Shown piece after piece: positions 9,989 to 19,095 of a DNA stretch of 64,000 nucleotides. The translations under genes and the position numbers were made by a program. This DNA is from Rhodocyclaceae bacterium (GTDB lineage Bacteria > Pseudomonadota > Gammaproteobacteria > Burkholderiales > Rhodocyclaceae): the NCBI GenBank assembly GCA_023383815.1, contig JAHDYG010000001.1, positions 124,001 through 188,000 of the forward strand, written 5' to 3'. Every line of letters starts with the position of its first letter. Position 1 is the first letter of the stretch. The notes below the pieces were generated by a model. It saw nothing but the letters and a program-made list of their open reading frames with translations. It had not been told where the DNA came from and did no database searches.

Positions 9989-10611
9989 CCCTGCCCCGAT
10001 GCGCTGAACTCCCGCTCACGCGCTTCGAGCGCCCGGATGAGCCCCTCGATGCCGCCGACGCGAATCTCCTGCGCGAAGCTTCCCCGGTAGTTCGTCACGA
10101 GGCTGACTCCGGCCACGACGACGTCGAAGATCTTCCAGCCCGCTTCGGTCTTCTCCAGTACGTAATCTACGGCGATCGGCTGTGCCCCCGATTGCCGGAT
10201 CTCGGTCTGCACCCGGACATTCGTATCACCGGACTCCATTCGCGACGGGCGAAACTCGACGGTCTGGTCCCGATACTGCGTCAGCGCATTCGAATAGGTG
10301 CGAACGAGCATGCGGTAGAACGCATCGATCAGCCGCCCCTGCTGCTCGGGCGTCGCCTGACGCCAGTCTCGCCCGACCGCCAGCATCGTCATGCGGCGGA
10401 AGTTGAAATGGGGTGACACGACCTTCTCCACCCTGTCCGCGACCACCTGTGCCTTCCCGTTCCGCAGGCCCTCATCCTTGCGCAGGATGTCGAGTACTTC
10501 GTTCGTCAGTTCCCTGACGAGCCGGTCCGGCTCTTCCTGCGCCGTCGCCGGCAGCGCACACAACGCCAGCAACATCATCCCAATCCGCAGCAGTCTCTTG
10601 ATTTCACTCAT
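9985..10611 (-). CDS. mlaC: Periplasmic phospholipid-binding protein MlaC
   Basis: MlaC is the periplasmic shuttle that carries phospholipid between MlaA at the outer membrane and MlaFEDB at the inner membrane. The 208-residue product has an N-terminal signal peptide with basic residues, a hydrophobic core (MMLLALCALP) and a likely signal peptidase I site after ATA at residues 22-24. The mature part contains the family segments FNFRRMTMLAVGRDW and YRMLVRTYSNAL and the strand-rich C-terminal half (KIFDVVVAGVSLVTNYR). It lies 55 bases downstream of mlaA. Confidence 0.93.
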   Translation of the reverse strand: MSEIKRLLRIGMMLLALCALPATAQEEPDRLVRELTNEVLDILRKDEGLRNGKAQVVADRVEKVVSPHFNFRRMTMLAVGRDWRQATPEQQGRLIDAFYRMLVRTYSNALTQYRDQTVEFRPSRMESGDTNVRVQTEIRQSGAQPIAVDYVLEKTEAGWKIFDVVVAGVSLVTNYRGSFAQEIRVGGIEGLIRALEAREREFSASGQG

Positions 10612-10666
10612 CTCTTCGCCATCCAGAATCCACTATCCCGATCCGCTCCCTGACCTCGACAGGCGG

Positions 10667-11449
10667 CTATTGCACAGCGCGCTCCTGTTCGATCTCACGA
10701 GCCGGCGGCGCGGCCTCCTCCGCGTCGAAATCCTCGTACTGCAACGCGGGCGGATGGCCGTCATGCACGCGGTATCGCCTCTGCTGCAGGTAGAAGTCAC
10801 GCGCGAACACGTACTTGTCGAGGGACCCCTCGTCGAGCGTCCGCTCCAGTCCCAACAGCCGGGACCGGAAATGCGCAAGGCGCACCACGGTCATGCTGTT
10901 GCGGGTCGGCACGTGGTCGATCGACAGCACGTTGTCACCGCGCAAGTCGAGCGGAAGCGCGGCCGCATCCCGGAGCGTGCGCGGTCCGAACAGAGGAACC
11001 ACTAAATACGGACCTTCGGCAACGCCCCAGACCGCCAGCGTCTGGCCGAAATCCTCGTCATGCTTGGGCAGGTTCATCCCCGACGCGACGTCGAGAACCC
11101 CGGCCAGACCAATCGTCGAGTTCACGGCGAATCGCCCCCAATCGGACAGCCCATCGGCGATCTTGCCCTGAAGGACGTTGTTGAGCCCGATCCAGAGATC
11201 CCCAAGATTGGAGAAGAAGTTTCCGATCCCGGTCTGGACCGGTGCCGGCGTCACTGCATCGTAGATCCGCGCCGCGGGCCGGATGACAAGCCTGTCCGCT
11301 CCTTCGTTGAAGCTGAACATCGCCCGGTTATAGCGTTCCAGCGGATCATCGGGATTGGTGGGTGCTGACGCACAGCCGCCGGCAAGCAGCACGACCGCGC
11401 AAGCCAGCAGGAAGATCCCGCAGCGCTGGCGCCAGGCCTCTGGGTTCAT
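10667..11449 (-). CDS. mlaA: Outer-membrane lipoprotein MlaA (VacJ)
   Basis: MlaA removes mislocalised phospholipid from the outer leaflet of the outer membrane and hands it to MlaC. The 260-residue product starts with a lipoprotein signal peptide; the lipobox LAGGC places the acylated Cys at residue 26. Family motifs NRAMFSFNEGADRLVIRPAA, FFSNLGDLW and the GPYLVVPLFGPRTLRDA segment are intact. Placing mlaA between mlaD and mlaC, inside the operon, differs from E. coli where mlaA is elsewhere. The acidic C-terminal tail (about 45 residues) is variable. Confidence 0.95.
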   Translation of the reverse strand: MNPEAWRQRCGIFLLACAVVLLAGGCASAPTNPDDPLERYNRAMFSFNEGADRLVIRPAARIYDAVTPAPVQTGIGNFFSNLGDLWIGLNNVLQGKIADGLSDWGRFAVNSTIGLAGVLDVASGMNLPKHDEDFGQTLAVWGVAEGPYLVVPLFGPRTLRDAAALPLDLRGDNVLSIDHVPTRNSMTVVRLAHFRSRLLGLERTLDEGSLDKYVFARDFYLQQRRYRVHDGHPPALQYEDFDAEEAAPPAREIEQERAVQ

Positions 11450-11535
11450 GACGATTCTCTCTATCCGTTGTTGTTCGTTCTGACTAGCTTGTCGTCCTGT
11501 CCTCGTACGAGCACCCGGCCCCGGCGCCGTCGCAA

Positions 11536-12018
11536 TCAGTTCCCCGTCCCTTCCTGTGCCGGGGCGCTCGCAGCCCGGTCGAACAGGAACTGGCCGATCA
11601 GCTTTTCCAGCACCACGGCGGACTGTGTGATCTGGACCACATCGCCGGATTTCAGCATCTCCTCGTCGCCGCCGGGATCCAGCCCGATGTACTGCTCACC
11701 GAGCAGCCCGGACGTCAGGATCGAGGCAATCGTGTCGCGCGGAAAAGGATAGCGGGTCGCCACCGCCATCACGACCTCTGCCCGGTAACTGCGTGTGTCG
11801 AAATTGATCTCGGCCACACGCCCGACCACCACTCCGGCACTCTTCACCGGAGCCCTGACCTTGAGCCCCCCGATATTGTCGAACTGGGCACGGACCGTGT
11901 AGGCATCAGAGAGATCCGCGCCCGCGAGGTTCCCGACCCGAAGTGCGAGGAAGACCAGTGCGGCCAGACCGATCACGACAAAAACACCCACCCACAGGTC
12001 GAGCATCGAACGGCTCAT
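11536..12018 (-). CDS. mlaD: MCE-domain protein MlaD
   Basis: MlaD is the inner-membrane-anchored MCE-domain hexamer of MlaFEDB through which lipid passes. It has 160 residues with one N-terminal transmembrane helix ([19 protein letters not shown]) and a single MCE domain ([20 protein letters not shown] to [14 protein letters not shown]). It overlaps the mlaE stop by four bases. An 86-base gap follows before mlaA. Confidence 0.95.
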   Translation of the reverse strand: MSRSMLDLWVGVFVVIGLAALVFLALRVGNLAGADLSDAYTVRAQFDNIGGLKVRAPVKSAGVVVGRVAEINFDTRSYRAEVVMAVATRYPFPRDTIASILTSGLLGEQYIGLDPGGDEEMLKSGDVVQITQSAVVLEKLIGQFLFDRAASAPAQEGTGN

Positions 12019-12809
12019 GAAACACCCCGGAACATGAAAGAAGTCAGAACGAAATCGAGCGCAAGGATCGCAAGCGCGGAACTGACGATCGTCCGCGTGA
12101 TCGCACGCGACACCCCTTCAGCGGTGGGGGTGCAGTCATAGCCTTCAAATACGGCAATCAGGGAAACAGCCACGCCGAACACGACGCTCTTGATGACGCC
12201 GTTTACGACGTCCTCGCGAAAGTCCACGGCAGCCTGCATCTGGGACCAGAACGCACCTTCGTCGACACCGATGAACACGACTCCGATCAGCCAGCCCCCC
12301 AGCACCCCCATCGCCGAGAAGATCGCCGCCAGCAGCGGCATCGAAATGACGCCCCCCCAGAAGCGCGGCGCCACGACACGGGCGATCGGATTGACCGCCA
12401 TCATGTCCATCGCATCGAGCTGCTCGGTCGCCTTCATGAGTCCGATCTCGGCCGTCACAGCAGACCCCGCCCGGCTCGCAAACAGCAAGCCCGCCACCAC
12501 CGGGCCCAGCTCGCGGACCAGGGAAAGCGCCACCAGCACGCCGAGCGCATCGCCCGAACCGAAGCGCTGAAGGGTCTCGTAGCCCTGCAGGCCCAGCACC
12601 ATTCCGACGAAAAGGCCCGAAACCACAATGATCAGGAGCGACAGCACTCCACTGAAGTAGATCTCGCGAACGGTCAGATGCAGGCGCATCAGGCTCTGTC
12701 CCGAATGCGCCAGCAGCATCACCAGAAAGCGGGCGGCAAACCCGAAACGCCATACGCCGTCGGACACGATGCGCCCCAGCCGGCGCGCGACCGCAACCGG
12801 CCCACTCAT
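12015..12809 (-). CDS. mlaE: Phospholipid ABC transporter permease MlaE
   Basis: MlaE is the permease of the MlaFEDB complex. The 264-residue protein has the MlaE/TRB1 family layout: an amphipathic N-terminal helix then about five membrane segments. Conserved stretches are [39 protein letters not shown] and [13 protein letters not shown]. It overlaps mlaF by four bases at its start and mlaD by four at its end, so the three are co-translated. Confidence 0.96.
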   Translation of the reverse strand: MSGPVAVARRLGRIVSDGVWRFGFAARFLVMLLAHSGQSLMRLHLTVREIYFSGVLSLLIIVVSGLFVGMVLGLQGYETLQRFGSGDALGVLVALSLVRELGPVVAGLLFASRAGSAVTAEIGLMKATEQLDAMDMMAVNPIARVVAPRFWGGVISMPLLAAIFSAMGVLGGWLIGVVFIGVDEGAFWSQMQAAVDFREDVVNGVIKSVVFGVAVSLIAVFEGYDCTPTAEGVSRAITRTIVSSALAILALDFVLTSFMFRGVS

Positions 12810-13657
12810 GCCGCCCCCCGACCAAACAGGCTCTCCGCGTAGGGCGGCGCCGGATAATGGAAGGGCACGGGTCCGTCCGCGCGCGCATTGACGAACTGAC
12901 AGACGAAAGGATCCTCGGATGCCCGGATCTGCTCGGGCGTGCCCTCAGCGACGATCCGGCCATCGGACACGAAGTAGATGTAGTCGACGATCGCCATCGA
13001 CTCGTGGACATCGTGCGTGACCACGATCGAGCTCGCACCCAGCGCGTCGTTCAGACGCCGGATGAGCTGACCGATCACGCCCAGGGAGATCGGATCGAGC
13101 CCGGCAAACGGCTCATCGTAGAGGATCAGCATCGGATCGAGCGCGACCGTACGCGCGAGCGCAACCCGCCTGGCCATGCCGCCGGACAGCTCTGCCGTGC
13201 GCAAATGCTCGGCACCACGCAAACCCACTGCGTGCAGCTTCATCAGCACCAGATCGTGAACCAGTTCGGGCGGCAGGTCCGTATGCTCGCGCAGTGGAAA
13301 GGCAACGTTCTCGAACACCGTCAGATCGGTAAACAGCGCGCCGAACTGAAACAGCATGCCCATGCGTCTTCGAAGCTCGTACAACTCGCCACGCCGCAGA
13401 ACGGCCATGTCGTGCCCGCTGACCTCGACCTTGCCCGAGCCCGCGCGCAGATGCCCCCCGATGAGCCGCAGCAAGGTGGTCTTTCCACATCCGCTCCCGC
13501 CGAGGATGGCAACAACCTGTCCGCGCTGCACGGACAGGTCGACGCCCTTCAGGATCTCCCGCTCACCGTAGGCGAACCGGACATCACGCAGGGCGACTGG
13601 AGCTTCACCGACCGCAACCGACACCAAGAGCGATCCCACACCGATAAAACGGGCCAT
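12806..13657 (-). CDS. mlaF: Phospholipid ABC transporter ATPase MlaF
   Basis: MlaF is the ATPase of MlaFEDB. The motifs are Walker [10 protein letters not shown], the Q loop in [10 protein letters not shown], signature [13 protein letters not shown], Walker [14 protein letters not shown] and switch His in VVTHDVHE. The frame is open back to 13738, but the N-terminal 27 residues are not family-like. I chose ATG 13657 (283 residues); a GTG at 13636 is another possibility. As first gene of the mla block it should have its promoter in 13658-13810, which it shares divergently with kdsD. Confidence 0.93.
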   Translation of the reverse strand: MARFIGVGSLLVSVAVGEAPVALRDVRFAYGEREILKGVDLSVQRGQVVAILGGSGCGKTTLLRLIGGHLRAGSGKVEVSGHDMAVLRRGELYELRRRMGMLFQFGALFTDLTVFENVAFPLREHTDLPPELVHDLVLMKLHAVGLRGAEHLRTAELSGGMARRVALARTVALDPMLILYDEPFAGLDPISLGVIGQLIRRLNDALGASSIVVTHDVHESMAIVDYIYFVSDGRIVAEGTPEQIRASEDPFVCQFVNARADGPVPFHYPAPPYAESLFGRGAA

Positions 13658-13810
13658 TCTATCAGACTCGCCGCGACGCAACCTCTGCCGGAAACGCATC
13701 GAGCGTGCCGCATCGTACGGGCCGCGCGGCCAGCCCACCGGTGCGCTCTGCTATACTGCCCTTCGTGTCCGGACCAGGCCCGGGCGCTTCGACAAAAGAC
13801 CACCCGCCCG

Positions 13811-14806
13811 ATGAACGCACCCCAGCACACTGCCCATCCCGCAACGGGAGCGATCGAGATGGCACGCCGCGTGCTGCGCATCGAGGCGGACGCGGTCGCA
13901 GCACTGGCCGATCGCGTGGCAGGTGAATTCGAGCAGGCGATCGAGCTCATCCTGGCCCGGCGCGGCCGGGTCATCGTCACCGGGATCGGCAAGTCGGGGC
14001 ATGTCGGACGCAAGATCGCGGCAACCCTGGCTAGCACCGGAACACCAGCCTATTTCGTGCACGCCGCCGAAGCGGCTCACGGCGATCTGGGAATGATCAC
14101 GCACGAGGACGTCGTGATCGCGATCTCGAACTCCGGAGCCAGCGAGGAATTGCTCACGATCGTTCCGCTGGTGAAGCGGCAGGGCGCGAGCCTGATCGCG
14201 ATGACCGGCCGCCCCGACTCCCTTCTTGCCCGCGAAGCGGATGTCCATCTGGATGCCGCGGTCCGGGAAGAGGCCTGCCCGCTCAACCTGGCGCCAACCG
14301 CCAGCACGACAGCCGCCCTCGCACTCGGCGATGCGCTCGCGATCGCCTTGCTCGACGCGCGCGGCTTCGGTAGCGAGGATTTCGCTCGCGCCCACCCGGG
14401 CGGCACACTCGGGCGCCGCCTCCTGACCCATGTGCGCGACGTCATGCGCCCCGCCGAGCGCGTGCCGACGCTTGCGCTGACCGCATCGATGAGTGAAGCG
14501 CTCCTGGCAATGACCCGGGGTGGACTCGGCATGACGGCAATCCTTGACGAAGCGGGCCACCTGGCAGGCATCTTTACCGACGGCGACCTGCGCCGAGCCC
14601 TCGAACGCGGGATCGATGTGCGCGGTGCCTCCGTCGGCAAGCTCATGACGCGCGCGCCCCGCACGATCGGACCAGATGCCCTCGCGGTCGAAGCGGCAGA
14701 ACTCATGGAACGCCTGCTCATCAACCAGCTGCTGGTCGTCGATGGGTCGGGAAGCATCCTGGGCGCCCTCAACACCCACGATCTGATGCAGGCCAAGGTG
14801 ATCTGA
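13811..14806 (+). CDS. kdsD: D-arabinose-5-phosphate isomerase KdsD
   Basis: KdsD interconverts ribulose 5-phosphate and arabinose 5-phosphate, the entry to Kdo synthesis. It has 331 residues: a SIS domain (about 40-175) with GIGKSGHVGRKIAATLASTG and the SNSGASEEL loop, followed by two CBS repeats (about 205-325). The frame is open far upstream, but the ATG at 13811 gives the usual N terminus. A TATACT -10-like box at 13752-13757 precedes it without a good -35. It overlaps kdsC by one base (TGATG). Confidence 0.95.
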   Translation: MNAPQHTAHPATGAIEMARRVLRIEADAVAALADRVAGEFEQAIELILARRGRVIVTGIGKSGHVGRKIAATLASTGTPAYFVHAAEAAHGDLGMITHEDVVIAISNSGASEELLTIVPLVKRQGASLIAMTGRPDSLLAREADVHLDAAVREEACPLNLAPTASTTAALALGDALAIALLDARGFGSEDFARAHPGGTLGRRLLTHVRDVMRPAERVPTLALTASMSEALLAMTRGGLGMTAILDEAGHLAGIFTDGDLRRALERGIDVRGASVGKLMTRAPRTIGPDALAVEAAELMERLLINQLLVVDGSGSILGALNTHDLMQAKVI

Positions 14807-15327
14807 TGCAGCGGCGGACAAGCGCTGGCGAAATCGTTCTGATGGGGTTCGACGTCGACGGCGTGATGACCGACGGCAGCCTGTATTTCACCCCGAATGG
14901 TGAGGAGATCAAGGTATTCTCGAGCCTCGACGGACATGGGCTGAAGATGCTGCGCGAAGCGGGCATCGAGGTCTTCATCATCAGCGGTCGCAGCTCCCGG
15001 GCGCTCGAGCTGCGCGCAACGGCTCTCGGGATCGACGAGTTGCACATGGGGGTCGAGGACAAGCGCAGGTGCCTTCAGGCGCTTCTCGCCCGGCGCGGCA
15101 TCAAGGCATCGCGTGCCGGCTATATGGGGGACGACGTCGTCGACCTTCCCGTGCTGCGCGCCTGCGGATTCTCGGCCGCGCCGTGCGGAGCGCATCCGTT
15201 CGTACGCGAGCATGTGCACTACGTGACCCGCGCAGCAGCCGGCTACGGTGCAGTGCGCGAAGTCTGCGACCATCTGCTCGCCGCTCACGGCAGGCTCGAC
15301 GGCCTGCACGCCGGCTATCTTGCCTGA
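14806..15327 (+). CDS. kdsC: 3-deoxy-D-manno-octulosonate 8-phosphate phosphatase KdsC
   Basis: KdsC is a HAD-family phosphatase that dephosphorylates Kdo-8-phosphate. It has 173 residues without a cap domain. Motif I is FDVDGVMTDG (nucleophile and acid Asp), motif II is in FIISGRSS, motif III is the Lys of EDKRR and motif IV is GYMGDDVVDLPVL. The ATG overlaps the kdsD stop, and lptC follows eight bases after the stop, so the four genes from kdsD to lptA form one operon. Confidence 0.95.
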   Translation: MQRRTSAGEIVLMGFDVDGVMTDGSLYFTPNGEEIKVFSSLDGHGLKMLREAGIEVFIISGRSSRALELRATALGIDELHMGVEDKRRCLQALLARRGIKASRAGYMGDDVVDLPVLRACGFSAAPCGAHPFVREHVHYVTRAAAGYGAVREVCDHLLAAHGRLDGLHAGYLA

Positions 15328-15335
15328 GCGCCGAC

Positions 15336-15917
15336 ATGGCCGTTCCCGTCGATCGTCTCTATCCACTGATTGCCATCGCGGCACTTGCAGCCGCCACGGT
15401 CTGGCTTGAGCGCGTCGCAACCGGAGAGAACGACCGCCCGGCGGCCGATGTGCGGATCGAACCCGACTTCATCGGGGCGCACATCCGCATGGTGAGTTTC
15501 AAGGAAGACGGCAGGCAGCACTATGAACTGCTTGCCGACAGGATCATCCACCACCCGGTCGACGACCGTACAGAGTTCGAGAACCCGCGAATCACTTACG
15601 TACGACAGGACCTGCCCCTCACCATCCGGGCCCGCCATGGCGAGTCGATCGACAAGGGCGAGCAGGTATTCCTGACCGGCAACGTCCAGGTATTTCGCGA
15701 TGCCGCAAAGGAAGACGAACGAATGCATCTCGATTCGGACTCCCTCACGCTGTGGCCGAAGGAAGAAAGGGCCGAATCCAGCGACCCCGTCGCCGTCCGT
15801 CAGGGCAGCACCAGTGCCCACGCGGACGGCATGGTTGCAGACAATCTGGGTGGATCACTGCTCCTGAAGGGCAACACCCGGGTCACCATTCCACGATCCA
15901 CGCGGAACCCATCATGA
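15336..15917 (+). CDS. lptC: LPS export protein LptC
   Basis: LptC is the bitopic inner-membrane protein that takes LPS from LptB2FG and passes it to LptA. It has 193 residues: an N-terminal transmembrane helix (YPLIAIAALAAATVWL) then a periplasmic OstA-like beta-jellyroll. I chose ATG 15336, eight bases after kdsC; the open frame extends upstream through kdsC but is out of its frame. It overlaps lptA by four bases. Sequence conservation in the family is low and the call leans on the order kdsC-lptC-lptA. Confidence 0.9.
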   Translation: MAVPVDRLYPLIAIAALAAATVWLERVATGENDRPAADVRIEPDFIGAHIRMVSFKEDGRQHYELLADRIIHHPVDDRTEFENPRITYVRQDLPLTIRARHGESIDKGEQVFLTGNVQVFRDAAKEDERMHLDSDSLTLWPKEERAESSDPVAVRQGSTSAHADGMVADNLGGSLLLKGNTRVTIPRSTRNPS

Positions 15918-16468
15918 CTCCAGCACTCCGTGGCGCAGCCTTCGCGCTGATCGTCGGGATGACGCCCGCACCCGGGCTGGCCGAGAAGGCCGATCGCGAC
16001 CAACCGGTGAATATCGAAGCCGATCGCGTCACCGTCGATGACCGCAACAAGACCCACGTATTCGAAGGCAAGGTGGTTCTGACCCAGGGCAGTCTCGTAA
16101 TCCGCGCAGACCGGCTCGTCGTCACACAGGACGAAGAAGGCTTCCAGTCCGGCGTCGCAACGGCCGGCGCCGGAGGGCTTGCGACCTTTCGCCAGAAACA
16201 GGAGGCGAGCGAGGAAATCGTCGAAGGCGAAGCCGAACGCATCGAATACGACCGCCGGACCGACCGGGCCAGACTGTTCAACCGGGCACGAGTCGTTTCC
16301 GGGGGGGACGAGGTTCGGGGCCACCAGATCGAATATGACGCCGCCACCGAGAAGTTCGCTGCCACCAGCCAGCCCACACGAAGCGGTCAGGACGGCGGAG
16401 ACGGCCGGGTACGCGCGATCATTCAGCCCAAGAGCGGCAACAACGCCGGCGCATCCGCTGCGCAATGA
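15914..16468 (+). CDS. lptA: LPS transport periplasmic protein LptA
   Basis: LptA forms the periplasmic bridge that carries LPS to LptDE. It has 184 residues with a signal peptide ([20 protein letters not shown]) and an OstA domain ([20 protein letters not shown] then [19 protein letters not shown]). The ATG overlaps the lptC stop as ATGA. In most betaproteobacteria lptB and rpoN follow directly; here a crotonase comes next after 70 bases, so lptB must be elsewhere. Confidence 0.93.
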   Translation: MTPALRGAAFALIVGMTPAPGLAEKADRDQPVNIEADRVTVDDRNKTHVFEGKVVLTQGSLVIRADRLVVTQDEEGFQSGVATAGAGGLATFRQKQEASEEIVEGEAERIEYDRRTDRARLFNRARVVSGGDEVRGHQIEYDAATEKFAATSQPTRSGQDGGDGRVRAIIQPKSGNNAGASAAQ

Positions 16469-16538
16469 CCGTCGCCGGGCTGTGCTGACGAACCCGTTCC
16501 AAGCAACGCTTCAAGCAAGCGAATCATCAGGAGGTCTC

Positions 16539-17315
16539 ATGAGCTTTGAAAACATTCTCGTCGAAACGCGCGATCGTGTCGGCCTGATCACCCTCAACCG
16601 TCCCAAGGCGCTCAACGCGCTCAACGACGACCTCGTCGACGAGGTCGGAATCGCCCTGGATCGTTTCGAGGCCGACGAAGGCATCGGCGCAATCGTCATC
16701 ACCGGTTCGGACAAGGCCTTCGCAGCCGGCGCCGACATCGGGGCGATGGCCGAGTTTTCATACATGGACGCCTACAAGGGCGACTACATCACGCGCAACT
16801 GGGAGCGCGTCAAGACCTGCCGCAAACCGGTCATCGCGGCGGTCGCCGGCTTTGCACTTGGAGGCGGCTGCGAGCTTGCAATGATGTGCGACATGATCAT
16901 CGCCGCGGACAGCGCAAAGTTCGGACAACCCGAAATCAAGCTCGGCATCCTGCCCGGAGCCGGGGGCACGCAGCGGTTGCCGCGCGCGATCGGCAAGGCA
17001 AAGGCGATGGATATGTGCCTGACCGCTCGAATGATGGACGCGGCCGAAGCCGAGCGCGCCGGACTGGTCGCGCGCATCGTGCCGGCCGACCGCCTGCTCG
17101 AAGAAGCCCTGTCCGTTGCGACTACGATCGCCGGCTTTTCACTTCCGGTGGTGATGATGATCAAGGAATCGGTCAACCGCGCGTTCGAAGGAGGTCTCAA
17201 TGAAGGCCTGCTGTTCGAGCGGCGCCTGTTCCACGCCGCCTTCAGCCTCCAGGACCAGAAAGAAGGCATGGCCGCCTTCATCGCAAAACGCAAGGCCGAG
17301 TTCCGCCACCTCTGA
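16539..17315 (+). CDS. Enoyl-CoA hydratase (crotonase family)
   Basis: A 258-residue crotonase that hydrates trans-2-enoyl-CoA to 3-hydroxyacyl-CoA. The oxyanion-hole segments [12 protein letters not shown] and [17 protein letters not shown] are present, as are the two catalytic Glu positions (GGGCE and [15 protein letters not shown]). A strong AGGAGG lies about five bases before ATG 16539. It resembles general short-chain hydratases and PaaF; substrate range cannot be read from sequence. A rho-independent terminator follows at 17363. A link to the downstream phasin through (R)/(S)-hydroxyacyl-CoA metabolism is possible but not shown. Confidence 0.9.
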   Translation: MSFENILVETRDRVGLITLNRPKALNALNDDLVDEVGIALDRFEADEGIGAIVITGSDKAFAAGADIGAMAEFSYMDAYKGDYITRNWERVKTCRKPVIAAVAGFALGGGCELAMMCDMIIAADSAKFGQPEIKLGILPGAGGTQRLPRAIGKAKAMDMCLTARMMDAAEAERAGLVARIVPADRLLEEALSVATTIAGFSLPVVMMIKESVNRAFEGGLNEGLLFERRLFHAAFSLQDQKEGMAAFIAKRKAEFRHL

Positions 17316-17362
17316 TCGCGTCGTCCGACGCCCGTGCCGCTGCCGGATCCGGCCGGCCTGCC

Positions 17363-17394
17363 CGCGGCGCCATTTCTGGCGCCGCGTCATTTTC
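17363..17394 (+). terminator. Rho-independent terminator after enoyl-CoA hydratase
   Basis: A 10-bp perfect stem (CGCGGCGCCA at 17363-17372 with its complement at 17377-17386) and a TTTC loop are followed by TCATTTTCC. It closes the kdsD-to-hydratase transcript and begins the 371-base gene-free stretch before the phasin. Confidence 0.8.
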
Positions 17395-17569
17395 CTGAAA
17401 CACTTCGTTGCGAGACTGTTCCCGGCAGTCTGTTGACCTACTCGGCATCCTCACATTCCAACATGCTGTGGATGGATTCTATATTGCTGCATTGAATCAT
17501 GCGTTTACGCACCAATATAGGGATCGCGATGAATTCCGAATCAATTTTGTGCGGCGCATCAAAAACATC

Positions 17570-17597
17570 TTGACATTCGGTTTTCCGCCTCTATAAT
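17570..17597 (+). promoter_or_regulatory. Consensus sigma-70 promoter of the phasin gene
   Basis: Perfect -35 TTGACA at 17570-17575 and perfect -10 TATAAT at 17592-17597, separated by 16 bases. The surrounding region (17401-17600) is markedly AT-rich against a GC-rich background. The leader to the phasin ATG would be about 80 bases and ends in AAGGAG. The rest of 17395-17569 shows nothing I can name; a small open frame at 17408-17596 overlaps the promoter and looks spurious. Confidence 0.88.
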
Positions 17598-17686
17598 CCG
17601 GATCATGCTGCAACGCAACAGACCTTGATGGTTTCGATGCGAATGTCGCGTAATCCCCTGACCTCACCCCCTTTAAGGAGATCACC

Positions 17687-18247
17687 ATGTTTGCTACCCC
17701 GGAACAGTTCGCCGCCACCAACAAGGCCAACGTCGAAGCCCTGCTGACCGTCGCCAACTCGGCCTTCGCAAGCGCCGAGCGCCTGGCCGCACTGAACCTG
17801 AACACCGCCCGCACCCTGCTGGAAGACACCATGGCCAACACCAAGGCCGTGCTCGGCGCCAAGGATGTGCAGGAACTGCTGACGCTGCAAACCTCGCTGG
17901 CCCAGCCGCTGGTCGAGAAGGCCGTGGCCTACAACCGTAGCGTCTACGAGATCGCGACCCAGAACCAGGAAGAGATCAGCAAGCTGCTCGAAGCCCAGGT
18001 TTCGGAGCTGAACAAGAACCTGGCTGCCGTGCTCGACAAGGCCGCCAAGTCCGCCCCGGCCGGGTCGGACGTCGCGGTCGCCGCCGTGAAGTCGGCGATT
18101 GCCGCCGCCAACAGCGCTTACGACAGCGTGAGCAAGGCTGCCAAGCAGGTTGCCGAGATCGCCGAAGCCAACGTCGCCGCGGCAACCAACGCCACCGTCA
18201 AGGCGGTCAGCACTGCCGCCAAGGCCGCTCCGAAGAAGGCTGCCTGA
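17687..18247 (+). CDS. phaP: Phasin (PHA granule-associated protein)
   Basis: Phasins coat polyhydroxyalkanoate granules in the cytosol. The 186-residue product belongs to the short phasin family: an N-terminal FATPEQFAATNKANVEALL segment, long amphipathic helices, and an Ala/Lys-rich tail ending AAPKKAA. An AAGGAG Shine-Dalgarno lies six bases upstream of ATG 17687. It is a single-gene unit bounded by its own consensus promoter and terminator, which suits an abundant protein. Family members without PHA association exist, but a perfect promoter and the motif make this call firm. Confidence 0.93.
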   Translation: MFATPEQFAATNKANVEALLTVANSAFASAERLAALNLNTARTLLEDTMANTKAVLGAKDVQELLTLQTSLAQPLVEKAVAYNRSVYEIATQNQEEISKLLEAQVSELNKNLAAVLDKAAKSAPAGSDVAVAAVKSAIAAANSAYDSVSKAAKQVAEIAEANVAAATNATVKAVSTAAKAAPKKAA

Positions 18248-18270
18248 GCACACTCCCGGCCCCTGCCAGA

Positions 18271-18297
18271 AACCCCGCGCCCCGGCGCGGGGTTTTT
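18271..18297 (+). terminator. Rho-independent terminator of the phasin gene
   Basis: The stem AACCCCGCGC / GCGCGGGGTT with a CCCG loop runs straight into a TTTTT tract (18293-18297). The phasin stop is 23 bases upstream. Confidence 0.9.
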
Positions 18298-18338
18298 CGT
18301 TTACCACGCTGCCGGGCGAGGAGCGATGAATCCCGCTT

Positions 18339-19085
18339 TCACGAAGCCATGTCCCTGCTGCCTTGGCCGATGTACTGGTGCGCAAAGAGGCGACGCATCT
18401 CGGTCTCGATCCACTCTTCGGCACGCGCGCTGACCTCGTCCGCGCTGAGCCCGTCGGGCACGATAACCGGCCCGACACTGACCGTGATCAGCCCCGCCCT
18501 CTTCAGGAAGGCATTTCTCCGCCAGAAATCCCCCGCGTTGTGGGCAACCGGCACGACCGGCACGCCAGCCTGAACGGCCAGCACGGCGCCTCCGGGCTTG
18601 TAGCGCCTGCTCACTCCTGGCGCAACGCGGGTACCCTCCGGAAAGACGGCGACCCAGAACCCCTCTGACAGCCGTCTCACCCCTTGTTCCAGCACCTGTG
18701 TCAGCGCATCCTTGCCTGCACTGCGATCGATCGCGATCCCCGGGACCTGCGCCAGGCCCCAGCCGAGAAAGGGAATCCACAACAGCTCGCGCTTGAGTAC
18801 GAAGCACATCGGCGGGAAGATTTCCTGTAGTGCCAGGGTCTCCCATGCAGACTGATGCTTCGAGAGGATCACCGCCGGGCCGCGCGGGATGTGCTCGCAT
18901 CCGATCACTGTGTAGCGGATGCCCAGCACATGCCGGATCAGCCACAGCATGATGCGCGCCCAGAACGTGATCAGGCGATGCCGTTGCCACGGCGGCAGAA
19001 AGAAGATCAGGCAGGCAAAGAGGGCGTACGGAACGGTCACCACGATCACTGCCAGCGAAAACAGCAGGGAGCGCAGGAACGCCAT
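18339..19085 (-). CDS. plsC: 1-acyl-sn-glycerol-3-phosphate acyltransferase PlsC
   Basis: PlsC acylates lysophosphatidic acid to phosphatidic acid at the inner membrane. The 248-residue protein has two N-terminal hydrophobic segments (about 5-35 and 40-55). Block I reads KHQSAWETLAL, an Hx4E variant of the usual Hx4D catalytic motif; the glycerol-phosphate block FPEGTR and the PVVPVAHN block are normal. Other betaproteobacterial homologues also carry Glu at this place as far as I recall. The start ATG 19085 is ten bases after gmhB, the same pairing as in many Rhodocyclales. Confidence 0.9.
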   Translation of the reverse strand: MAFLRSLLFSLAVIVVTVPYALFACLIFFLPPWQRHRLITFWARIMLWLIRHVLGIRYTVIGCEHIPRGPAVILSKHQSAWETLALQEIFPPMCFVLKRELLWIPFLGWGLAQVPGIAIDRSAGKDALTQVLEQGVRRLSEGFWVAVFPEGTRVAPGVSRRYKPGGAVLAVQAGVPVVPVAHNAGDFWRRNAFLKRAGLITVSVGPVIVPDGLSADEVSARAEEWIETEMRRLFAHQYIGQGSRDMAS

Positions 19086-19095
19086 CGACCCAGCG

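Noticed and set aside
12857-13810. Long N-terminal extension of kdsD
   Set aside because: It is antisense to mlaF, and KdsD family proteins start at the Met at 13811.
17408-17596. Small 62-codon frame before the phasin
   Set aside because: It contains the phasin -35 and -10 boxes and has no ribosome-binding site or homology that I recognise.
18427-18990. PlsC block I Hx4E as a dead enzyme
   Set aside because: Glu is a conservative change from Asp and related betaproteobacterial homologues seem to carry it, so loss of activity is not supported.
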